DNA of 64,000 bases from Atherix ibis (lineage: Eukaryota; Arthropoda; Insecta; Diptera; Athericidae): positions 45,413,393 to 45,477,392 of the forward strand of contig OY282609.1 in NCBI GenBank assembly GCA_958298945.1, written 5' to 3'. Positions 35,241 to 46,494 of the stretch are shown piece after piece. The stretch's first letter is position 1, and each line of letters opens with the position of its first letter. The translations under genes were made by a program, and so were the position numbers. The notes under the pieces were generated by a model that was given only the letters and a program-made list of their open reading frames with translations, searched no databases and had not been told where the DNA came from.

Positions 35241-38200
35241 AGTATGTTTAAGAGGAATATGAAGTAGTATGTTTAAGAGGAATATGAAGTAGTATGTTTA
35301 AGAGGAATATGAAGTAGTATATTTAAGAGGAATATGAAGTCGTATGTTTAAGAGGTATATGAAGTAGTATGTTTAAGAGGAATATGAAGTAGTATGTTTA
35401 AGAGGAATATGAAGTTGTATATTTAAGAGGAATATGAAGTAGTATATTTAGGAGGAATGTGAAGTAGTATATTTAAGAGGAATATGAAGTAGTATATTTA
35501 AGAGGAATATGAAGTAGTATATCTAAGAGGAATATGAAGTAGTATATTTAAGAGGAATATGAAGTAGTATATTTAATAGAAATATGAAGTAGTATATTTA
35601 AGAGGAATATGCAGTAGTATATTTAAGATCAATATGAAGTAGTATATTTAAGATGAATATACAGTAGTATATTTAAGAGGAATACGAAGTAGTATGTTTA
35701 AGAGGAATATGAAGTAGTATGTTTAAGAGGAATATGAAGTAGTATGTTTAAGAGGAATATGAAGTAGTATATTAAAGAGGAATATGAAGTAGTATATTTA
35801 AGAGGAATATGAAGTAGTATATTTAGGAGGAATATGAAGTACTATGTTTAAGAGGAATATGAAGTAGCATGTTTAAGAGGAATATGAAGTAATATGTTTA
35901 AGAGGAATATGAAGTAGTATGTTTAAGAAGAATATGAAGTAGTATGTTTAAGAGGAATATGAAGTAGTATATTAAAGAGGAACATGAAGTAGTATATTTA
36001 AGAGGAATATGAAGTAGTATGTTTAAGAGGAATATGAAGTAGTATGTTTAAGAGGAATATGAAGTAGTATGTTTAAGAGGAATATGAAGTAATATGTTTA
36101 AGAGGAATATGAAGTAGTATGTTTAAGAGGCATATGAAGTAGTATGTTTAGGAGGAATATGAAGTAGTATGTTTAAGGGGAATATGAAATAGTATGTTTA
36201 AGAGGAATATGAAGTAGTATGTTTAAGAGGAATATGAAGTAGTATGTTTAAGAGGCATATGAAGTAGTATGTTTAAGAGGAATATGAAGTAGTATGTTTA
36301 AGAGGAATATGAAGTTGTATGTTTAAGAGGAATATGAAGTAGTATGTTTAAGAGGAATATGAAGTAATATGTTTAAGAGGAATATGAAGTACTATGTTTA
36401 AGAGGCATATAAAGTAGTATGTTTAAGAGGAATATAAAGTAGTATGTTTAAGAGGAATATGAAATAGTATGTTTAAGAGGAATATGAAGTAGTATGTTTA
36501 AGAGGAATATGAAGTAGTATGTTTAAGAGGATAATGAAGTGGTATGTTTAAGAGGAATATGAAGTAGTATGTTTAAGAGGAATATAAAGTAGTATATTTA
36601 AGAGGAATATGAAGTAGTATGTTTAAGAGGAATATGAAGTAGTATATTTAAAAGGAATATGAAGTCGTATGTTTAAGAGGAATATGAAGTAGTATGTTTA
36701 AGAGGAATATGAAGTAGTATGTTTAAGAGGAATATGAAGTTGTATATTTAAGAGGAATATGAAGTCGTATGTTTAAGAGGAATATGAAGTAGTATGTTTA
36801 AGAGGAATATGAAGTAGTATGTTTAAGAGGAATATGAAGTTGTATATTTAAGAGGAATATGAAGTAGTATATTTAGGAGGAATATGAAGTAGTATGTTTA
36901 AGAGGAATATGAAGTAGAATATTTAAGAGGAATATGAAGTTATATGTTTAAGAGGAATATGAAGTAGTATATTTAAGAGGAATATGAAGTAGTTTGTTTA
37001 AGAGGAATATGAAGTAGTATGTTTAAGAGGAATATGAAGTAGTATGTTTAAGAGGAATATGAAGTAGTATATTTAAGAGGAATATGAAGTCGTATGTTTA
37101 AGAGGAATATGAAGTAGTATGTTTAAGAGGAATATGAAGTAGTATGTTTAAGAGGAATATGAAGTTGTATATTTAAGAGGAATATGAAGTAGTATATTTA
37201 GGAGGAATATGAAGTAGTATGTTTAAGAGGAATATGAAGTAGAATATTTAAGAGGAATATGAAGTTATATGTTTAAGAGGAATATGAAGTAGTATATTTA
37301 AGAGGAATATGAAGTAGTTTGTTTAAGAGGAATATAAAGTAGTATATTTAAGAGGAATATGAAGTGGTATATTTAGGAGGAATATGAAGTAGTATGTTTA
37401 AGAGGAATATGAAGTAGTATGTTTAAGAGGAATATGAAGTAGTATGTTTAAGAAGAATATGAAGTAGTATGTTTAAGAGGAATATGAAGTAGTATATTAA
37501 AGAGGAATATGAAGTAGTATATTTAAGAGGAATATGAAGTAGTATATCTAAGAGGAATATGAAGTAGTATATTTAAGAGGAATATGAAGTAGTATATTTA
37601 ATAGAAATATGAAGTAGTATATTTAAGAGGAATATGCAGTAGTATATTTAAGATCAATATGAAGTAGTATATTTAAGATGAATATACAGTAGTATATTTA
37701 AGAGGAATACGAAGTAGTATGTTTAAGAGGAATATGAAGTAGTATGTTTAAGAGGAATATGAAGTAGTATGTTTAAGAGGAATATGAAGTAGTATATTTA
37801 AGAGGAATATGAAGTCGTATGTTTAAGAGGAATATGAAGTAGTATGTTTAAGAGGAATATGAAGTAGTATGTTTAAGAGGAATATGAAGTTGTATATTTA
37901 AGAGGAATATGAAGAAGTATATTTAGGAGGAATATGAAGTAGTATGTTTAAGAGGAATATGAAGTAGTATATTTAAGAGGAATATGAAGTAGTATATTTA
38001 ATAGAAATATGAAGTAGTATATTTAAGAGGAATATGAAGTAGTATGTTTAAGAGGAATATGAAGTAGTATGTTTAAGAGGAATATGCTGTAGTATATTTA
38101 AGAGGAATATCAAGTCGTATATTTAACAGGCATATGAAGTATAATATTTAAGAGAAATATGCAGTAGTATATTTAAGAGTAATACGATGTAGTATATTTA

Positions 38201-38880
38201 AGAGGAATATGAAGTAGTATATTTAAGAGGAATATGCAGTAGTATATTTAAGAGTAATATGAAGTAGTATATTTAAGAGGAATATGAAGTAGTGTATACA
38301 AGAGGAATATGAAGTAGTATATTTAACATAAGAGAAATATGAAGTAGTATATTTAAGAGGAATATGCAGTAGTATATTTAAGAGGAATATTAAGTAGTAT
38401 ATTTAAGAGGAATATGAAGTAGTATATTTAAGAGGAATATGAAGTAGTATATTTAAGAGCAATATGAAGTAGTATATTTAAGAGGAATATGCAGTAGTAT
38501 ATTTAAGAGCAATATAAAGAAGTATATTTAAGAGGAATATTAGGTATTATATTTAAGAGGAATATGAAGTAGTATATTTAAGAGGAATATGAAGTAGTAT
38601 ATTTAAGAGGAATATGAAGTAGTATATTTAAGAGGAATATGAAGTAGTATATGTAAGAGTAATATGAAGTAGTATATTTAAGAGTAATATGAAGTAGTAT
38701 ATTTAACAGGAATATGCAGTAGTATATTTAAGAGGAATATGAATTAGTATATTTAAGAGGAATATGAAGTAGTATATATAAGAGGAATATGCCGTGTTAT
38801 ATTTAAGAGAAATATGAAGTAGTATATTTAAGAGAAATATGCAGTAGTATATTTAAGAGGAATATTAAGTAGTATATTTA
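35240..38880. repeat. 3.6-kb dispersed segmental duplication, first copy
   Basis: This block pairs with 41,445-44,535. GATCAAT is at 35,627 and 41,832, AACATG at 35,981 and 42,186, and AAGGGGAAT at 36,177 and 42,382 (offset 6,205). The GTTTGTTTAAGAGGAATATG landmark is at 36,991 and 42,646, the +5-bp monomer at 38,325 and 43,980, and GCCGTG at 38,791 and 44,446 (offset 5,655). The second copy lacks exactly 550 bp (22 monomers), including the GATAATG part of the TATG module. The copies are separated by about 2.56 kb of other satellite. Confidence 0.85.
38301..38330 (+). repeat. Irregular 30-bp monomer (+5 bp), third copy
   Basis: This has the same ACATA insertion as 10,431-10,460, inside a block (about 38,090-38,420) colinear with 10,215-10,540. 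It shows that a Zone II segment moved into Zone III about 28 kb away. Confidence 0.85.
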
Positions 38881-39655
38881 ATAGGAATATGAAGTAGTAT
38901 GTTTAAGAGGAATATGAAGTAGTATATTAAAGAGGAATATGAAGTAGTATATTTAAGAGGAATATGAAGTAGTATATTTAGGAGGAATATGCAGTAGTGT
39001 ATTTAAGAGGTAGATGAAGTAATATATTTAAGAGGAATATGCTGAGGTATATTTAAGAGGAATATCTAGTCGTATATTTAAGAGGCATATGAAGTATAAT
39101 ATTTAAGAGGAATATACAGTAGTATATTTAAGAGAAATATGAAGTAGTATATTTAAGAGGAATATGAAGTAGTATATTTAAGAGTAATATGAAGTAGTAT
39201 ATTTAACAGGAATATGCAGTAGTATATTTATAAGGAATATGAAGTAGTATATTTAAGAGGAATGTGAAGTAGTATATTTAAGAGGAATATGAAGTAGTAT
39301 ATTTAAGAGGAATATGAAGTAGTATGTTTAAGAGGAATATGAAGTAGTATATTTAAGAGGAATATGAAGTCGTATGTTTAAGAGGAATATGAAGTAGTAT
39401 GTTTAAGAGGAATATGAAGTAGTATATCTAAGAGGAATATGAAGTAGTATATTTAAGAGGAATATGAAGTAGTATATTTAACAGGAATATGCAGTAGTAT
39501 ATTTAAGAGGAATATGAATTAGTATATTTAAGAGGAATATGAAGTAGTATATATAAGAGGAATATGCCGTGTTATATTTAAGAGAAATATGAAGTAGTAT
39601 ATTTAAGAGAAATATGCAGTAGTATATTTAAGAGGAATATTAAGTAGTATATTTA
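38690..39655. repeat. 775-bp spaced duplication around GCCGTG monomers
   Basis: The series TTTAACAGG, GCAGTAG, GAATTAG, TATATAAGAGG and GCCGTGTTAT at about 38,700-38,870 recurs at 39,475-39,650, with GCCGTG at 38,791 and 39,566 (775 bp, 31 monomers). Between them lies a fragment colinear with 15,680-16,010 (GAGGTAGATG, GCTGAGG, GGCATATGAAGTATAAT). GCCGTG occurs again at 44,446 through the 3.6-kb duplication. Confidence 0.8.
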
Positions 39656-41444
39656 ATAGAAATATGAAGTAGTATATTTAAGAGGAATATGCAATAGTAT
39701 ATTTAAGATCAATATGAAGTAGTATATTTAAGATGAATATACAGTAGTATATTTAAGAGGAATACGAAGTAGTATGTTTAAGAGGAATATGAAGTAGTAT
39801 GTTTAAGAGGAATATGAAGTAGTATGTTTAAGAGGAATATGAAGTAGTATATTTAAGAGGAATATGAAGTCGTATGTTTAAGAGGAATATGAAGTAGTAT
39901 GTTTAAGAGGAATATGAAGTAGTATGTTTAAGAGGAATATGAAGTTGTATATTTAAGAGGAATATGAAGTAGTATATTTAGGAGGAATATGAAGTAGTAT
40001 GTTTAAGAGGAATATGAAGTAGAATATTTAAGAGGAATATGAAGTTATATGTTTAAGAGGAATATGAAGTAGTATATTTAAGAGGAATATGAAGTAGTTT
40101 GTTTAAGAGGAATATAAAGTAGTATATTTAAGAGGAATATGAAGTGGTATATTTAGGAGGAATATGAAGTAGTATGTTTAAGAGGAATATGAAGTAGTAT
40201 GTTTAAGAGGAATATGAAGTAGTATGTTTAAGAAGAATATGAAGTAGTATGTTTAAGAGGAATATGAAGTAGTATATTAAAGAGGAATATGAAGTAGTAT
40301 ATTTAGGAGGAATATGAAGTAGTATGTTTAAGAGGAATATGAAGTAGTATGTTTAAGAGGAATATGAAGTAGTATGTTTAAGAGGAATATGAAGTAATAT
40401 GTTTAAGAGGAATATGAAGTAGTATGTTTAAGAGGCATATGAAGTAGTATGTTTAAGAGGAATATGAAGTAGTATGTTTAAGGGGAATATGAAATAGTAT
40501 GTTTAAGAGGAATATGAAGTAGTATGTTTAAGAGCAATATTCAGTAGTATATTTAAGACCAATATGAAGTAGTATATTTAAGATGAATATACAGTAGTAT
40601 ATTTAAGAGTAATACGAAGTAGTATGTTTAAGAGGAATATGAAGTAGTATGTTTAAGAGGAATATGAAGTAGTATGTTTAAGAGGAATATGAAGTAGTAT
40701 ATTTAAGAGGAATATGAAGTCGTATGTTTAAGAGGAATATGAAGTAGTATGTTTAAGAGGAATATGAAGTAGTATGTTTAAGAGGAATATGAAGTTGTAT
40801 ATTTAAGAGGAATATGAAGTAGTATATTTAGGAGGAATATGAAGTAGTATGTTTAAGAGGAATATGAAGTAGATTATTTAAGAGGAATATGAAGTTATAT
40901 GTTTAAGAGGAATATGAAGTAGTATATTTAAGAGGAATATGAAGTAGTTTGTTTAAGAGGAATATAAAGTAGTATATTTAAGAGGAATATGAAGTGGTAT
41001 ATTTAGGAGGAATATAAAGTAGTATGTTTAAGAGGAATATGAAGTAGTATGTTTAAGAGGAATATGAAGTAGTATGTTTAAGAAGAATATGAAGTAGTAT
41101 GTTTAAGAGGAATATGAAGTAGTATATTAAAGAGGAATATGAAGTAGTATATTTAGGAGGAATATGCAGTAGTATGTTTAAGAGGAATATGAAGTAGTAT
41201 GTTTAAGAGGAATATGAAGTAGTATATTTAAGAGGAATATGAAGTCGTATATTTAGGAGGAATATGAAGTAGTATGTTTAAGAGGAATATGAAGTAGTAT
41301 ATTTAAGAGGAATATGAAGTAGTATATTTAATAGAAATATGAAGTAGTATATTTAAGAGGAATATGCAGTAGTATATTTAAGATCAATATGAAGTAGTAT
41401 ATTTAAGATGAATATACAGTAGTATATTTAAGAGGAATACGAAG

Positions 41445-44400
41445 TAGTATGTTTAAGAGGAATATGAAGTAGTATGTTTAAGAGGAATATGAAGTAGTAT
41501 GTTTAAGAGGAATATGAAGTAGTATATTTAAGAGGAATATGAAGTCGTATGTTTAAGAGGAATATGAAGTAGTATGTTTAAGAGGAATATGAAGTAGTAT
41601 GTTTAAGAGGAATATGAAGTTGTATATTTAAGAGGAATATGAAGTAGTATATTTAGGAGGAATGCGAAGTAGTATATTTAAGAGGAATATGAAGTAGTAT
41701 ATTTAAGAGGAATATGAAGTAGTATATCTAAGAGGAATATGAAGTAGTATATTTAAGAGGAATATGAAGTAGTATATTTAATAGAAATATGAAGTAGTAT
41801 ATTTAAGAGGAATATGCAGTAGTATATTTAAGATCAATATGAAGTAGTATATTTAAGATGAATATACAGTAGTATATTTAAGAGGAATACGAAGTAGTAT
41901 GTTTAAGAGGAATATGAAGTAGTATGTTTAAGAGGAATATGAAGTAGTATGTTTAAGAGGAATATGAAGTAGTATATTAAAGAGGAATATGAAGTAGTAT
42001 ATTTAAGAGGAATATGAAGTAGTATATTTAGGAGGAATATGAAGTAGTATGTTTAAGAGGAATATGAAGTAGTATGTTTAAGAGGAATATGAAGTAGTAT
42101 GTTTAAGAGGAATATGAAGTAGTATGTTTAAGAAGAATATGAAGTAGTATGTTTAAGAGGAATATGAAGTAGTATATTAAAGAGGAACATGAAGTAGTAT
42201 ATTTAAGAGGAATATGAAGTAGTATGTTTAAGAGGAATATGAAGTAGTATGTTTAAGAGGAATATGAAGTAGTATGTTTAAGAGGAATATGAAGTAATAT
42301 GTTTAAGAGGAATATGAAGTAGTATGTTTAAGAGGCATATGAAGTAGTATGTTTAAGAGGAATATGAAGTAGTATGTTTAAGGGGAATATGAAATAGTAT
42401 GTTTAAGAGGAATATGAAGTAGTATGTTTAAGAGGAATATGAAGTAGTATGTTTAAGAGGCATATGAAGTAGTATGTTTAAGAGGAATATGAAGTAGTAT
42501 GTTTAAGAGGAATATGAAGTTGTATGTTTAAGAGAAATATGAAGTAGTATGTTTAAGAGGAATATGAAGTAGAATATTTAAGAGGAATATGAAGTTATAT
42601 GTTTAAGAGGAATATGAAGTAGTATATTTAAGAGGAATATGAAGTAGTTTGTTTAAGAGGAATATGAAGTAGTATGTTTAAGAGGAATATGAAGTAGTAT
42701 GTTTAAGAGGAATATGAAGTAGTATATTTAAGAGGAATATGAAGTCGTATGTTTAAGAGGAATATGAAGTAGTATGTTTAAGAGGAATATGAAGTAGTAT
42801 GTTTAAGAGGAATATGAAGTTGTATATTTAAGAGGAATATGAAGTAGTATATTTAGGAGGAATATGAAGTAGTATGTTTAAGAGGAATATGAAGTAGAAT
42901 ATTTAAGAGGAATATGAAGTTATATGTTTAAGAGGAATATGAAGTAGTATATTTAAGAGGAATATGAAGTAGTTTGTTTAAGAGGAATATAAAGTAGTAT
43001 ATTTAAGAGGAATATGAAAAGGTATATTTAGGAGGAATATGAAGTAGTATGTTTAAGAGGAATATGAAGTAGTATGTTTAAGAGGAATATGAAGTAGTAT
43101 GTTTAAGAAGAATATGAAGTAGTATGTTTAAGAGGAATATGAAGTAGTATATTAAAGAGGAATATGAAGTAGTATATTTAAGAGGAATATGAAGTAGTAT
43201 ATCTAAGAGGAATATGAAGTAGTTTATTTAAGAGGAATATGAAGTAGTATATTTAATAGAAATATGAAGTAGTATATTTAAGAGGAATATGCAGTAGTAT
43301 ATTTAAGATCAATATGAAGTAGTATATTTAAGATGAATATACAGTAGTATATTTAAGAGGAATACGAAGTAGTATGTTTAAGAGGAATATGAAGTAGTAT
43401 GTTTAAGAGGAATATGAAGTAGTATGTTTAAGAGGAATATGAAGTAGTGTATTTAAGAGGAATATGAAGTCGTATGTTTAAGAGGAATATGAAGTAGTAT
43501 GTTTAAGAGGAATATGAAGTAGTATGTTTAAGAGGAATATGAAGTTGTATATTTAAGAGGAATATGAAGTAGTATATTTAGGAGGAATATGAAGTAGTAT
43601 GTTTAAGAGGAATATGAAGTAGTATATTTAAGAGGAATATGAAGTAGTATATTTAATAGAAATATGAAGTAGTATATTTAAGAGAAATATGAAGTAGTAT
43701 GTTTAAGAGGAATATGAAGTAGTATGTTTAAGAGGAATATGCTGTAGTATATTTAAGAGGAATATCGAGTCGTATATTTAACAGGCATATGAAGTATAAT
43801 ATTTAAGAGAAATATGCAGTAGTATATTTAAGAGTAATACGATGTAGTATATTTAAGAGGAATATGAAGTAGTATATTTAAGAGGAATATGCAGTAGTAT
43901 ATTTAAGAGTAATATGAAGTAGTATATTTAAGAGGAATATGAAGTAGTGTATACAAGAGGAATATGAAGTAGTATATTTAACATAAGAGAAATATGAAGT
44001 AGTATATTTAAGAGGAATATGCAGTAGTATATTTAAGAGGAATATTAAGTAGTATATTTAAGAGGAATATGAAGTAGTATATTTAAGAGGAATATGAAGT
44101 AGTATATTTAAGAGCAATATGAAGTAGTATATTTAAGAGGAATATGCAGTAGTATATTTAAGAGCAATATAAAGAAGTATATTTAAGAGGAATATTAGGT
44201 ATTATATTTAAGAGGAATATGAAGTAGTATATTTAAGAGGAATATGAAGTAGTATATTTAAGAGGAATATGAAGTAGTATATTTAAGAGGAATATGAAGT
44301 AGTATATGTAAGAGTAATATGAAGTAGTATATTTAAGAGTAATATGAAGTAGTATATTTAACAGGAATATGCAGTAGTATATTTAAGAGGAATATGAATT

Positions 44401-44535
44401 AGTATATTTAAGAGGAATATGAAGTAGTATATATAAGAGGAATATGCCGTGTTATATTTAAGAGAAATATGAAGTAGTATATTTAAGAGAAATATGCAGT
44501 AGTATATTTAAGAGGAATATTAAGTAGTATATTTA
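41445..44535. repeat. 3.6-kb dispersed segmental duplication, second copy (550-bp deletion)
   Basis: This copy of 35,240-38,880 contains the end of Zone III, the +5-bp monomer at 43,956-43,985 and the first part of Zone IV. The deletion falls between about 42,530 and 42,600. Private changes include AATGCGAAG at 41,661 (AATGTGAAG in the first copy) and ATCGAGTCG near 43,764 (ATCAAGTCG). The III/IV boundary at 43,730 is therefore itself a duplicate of the internal boundary near 38,085. Confidence 0.85.
43956..43985 (+). repeat. Irregular 30-bp monomer (+5 bp), fourth copy
   Basis: This copy is identical to the unit at 38,301-38,330 and lies exactly 5,655 bp downstream. It was carried by the 3.6-kb duplication. 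Confidence 0.85.
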
Positions 44536-45985
44536 AGAGGAATATTAAGTATTATATTTAAGAGGAATATGAAGTAGTATATTTAAGAGGAATATGAAGT
44601 AGTATATTTAAGAGGAATATGAAGTAGTATATTTATGAGGAATGTCAAGTAGTATATTTAAGAGGAATATGAAGTAGTATATTTAAGAAAAATATGAAGT
44701 AGTATATTTAAGAGGAATATGCAGTAGTATATTTACGAGGAATATGAAGTAGTATATTTAAGAGGAATATGAAGTATTATATTTAAGAGGAATATGCAGT
44801 AGTATGTTTAAGAGGAATATGAAGTAGTATAGTTAAAAGTGATATGAAGTTGTATATTTAAGAGGAATATGATGTAGTATAATTAGGAGAAATATGAAAT
44901 TGTATATTTAATAAGAATATGCAGTAGTATATTTAAGAGGAATATGAAGTAGTATATTTAAGAGGAATATGAAGTAGTATATTTAAGAGGAATATGAAGT
45001 AGTATATTCAAGAGAAATATGCAGTAGTATATTTAAGAGTAATATGAAGTAGTATAGTTAAGAGTGATATGAAGTTGTATATTTAAGAGGAATATGATGT
45101 AGTATAATTAGGAGAAATATGAAGTTGTATATTTAATAAGAATATGCAGTAGTATATTTAAGAGGAATATGAAGTAGTATATTAAAGAGGAATATGAAGT
45201 AGTATATTTAAGAGGAATATTAAGTAGTATATTTAAGAGGAATATTAAGCATTATATTTAAGAGGAATTTGAAGTAGTATATTTAAGAGGAATATGAAGT
45301 AGTATATGTAAGAGGAATATGAAGTAGCTTATTTAAGAGGAATATGAAGTAGTATATATAAGAGGAATATAAAGTAGTACATTTAAGAGAAATATGAAGT
45401 AGTATATTTAAGAGGAATATGCAGTAGTATATTTAAGAGGAACATGAAGCAGTATATTTAAAAGGAATATGAAGTAGTATATTTAAGAGGAATATGCAGT
45501 AGTGTATTTAAGAGGTAGATGAAGTAATATATTTAAGAGGAATATGCTGTAGTATATTTAAGAGGAATATCAAGTCGTATATTTAAGAGGCCTATGAAGT
45601 ATAATATTTAAGAGAAATATGCAGTAGTATATTTAAGAGGAATATGAAGTAGTATATTTAAGAGGAATATGAAGTATTATATTTAAGAGGAATATGAAAT
45701 AGTATATTTAAGAGAAATATGAAATAGTATATTTAAAAAGAATATAAAGTAGTATATTAAAGAGGAATATGAAGTAATATATTTAAGAGGAATATGAAGT
45801 AGTATATTTAAGAGTAATATGAAGTAGTATATTTAAGAGAAATATGCAGTAGTATATTTAAGAGTAATACGATGTAGTATATTTAAGAGGAATATGAAGT
45901 AGTATATTTAAGAGGAATATGCAGTAGTATATTTAAGAGTAATATGAAGTAGTATAATTAAGAGGAATATGAAGTAGTGTATATA

Positions 45986-46015
45986 AGAGGAATATGAAGT
46001 AGTATATTTAACATA
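45986..46015 (+). repeat. Irregular 30-bp monomer (+5 bp), fifth copy
   Basis: The ACATA insertion occurs again, preceded by GTGTATATAAG and followed by AGAAAAATATG, both slightly changed from the other four copies. It is the most diverged member and may descend from an older branch. Confidence 0.8.
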
Positions 46016-46494
46016 AGAAAAATATGAAGTAGTATATTTAAGAGGAATATGCAGTAGTATATTTAAGAGGAATATTAAGTAATATATTTAAGAGGAATAT
46101 GAAGTAGTATATTTAAAAGGAATATTAAGTAGTATATTTAAGAGGAATATTAAGTTATATATTTAAGAGGAATATGAAGTAGTATATTTAAGAGGAATAT
46201 GAAGTAGTATATTTAAGAGGAATATGAAGTAGTATATTTATGAGGAATGTGAAGTAGTATATTTAAGAGGAATATGAAGTAGTATATTTAAGAAAAATAT
46301 GAAGTAGTATATTTAAGAGGAATATGCAGTAGTATATTTAAGAGGAATATGAATTAGTATATTTAAGAGGAATATGAAGTAGTATATTTAAGAGGAATAT
46401 GCAGTAGTATATTTAAGAGGAATATGAAGTAGTATATTTAAGAGGAATATGAAGTAGTATATTTAAGAGGAACATGAAGTAGTATATTTAAGAG

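Larger units (their letters stand above)
12741..43730. repeat. Zone III: TATGTTTA-dominated, recently expanded satellite core
   Basis: Here the second half of most monomers reads TATGTTTA instead of TATATTTA (A to G). The run begins abruptly at 12,741 and ends with two such monomers at 43,683-43,730. Outside this interval the variant is rare (isolated at about 8,667, 44,807, 48,507 and 50,777) apart from three consecutive copies at 10,879-10,930. Large near-identical duplications nest inside the zone. Islands of TATATTTA monomers derived from Zone II interrupt it at about 14.6-16.2, 19.4-20.1, 23.3-24.2, 26.9-27.6, 38.1-39.3 and 39.4-39.8 kb. Confidence 0.9.

Noticed and set aside
4378..43320. 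GATC sites (in GATCATT and GATCAAT monomers) as a bacterial Dam or origin-type signal
   Set aside because: They are point variants carried by the HOR landmark and the junction cassette, and no bacterial gene context exists. They are useful only as restriction or lineage markers.
12741..43730. Zone III as a separate satellite family
   Set aside because: Its monomer differs from the flanking consensus by one base (TATG for TATA), and the two types are interspersed and share all other variants. It is a subfamily of the same satellite.
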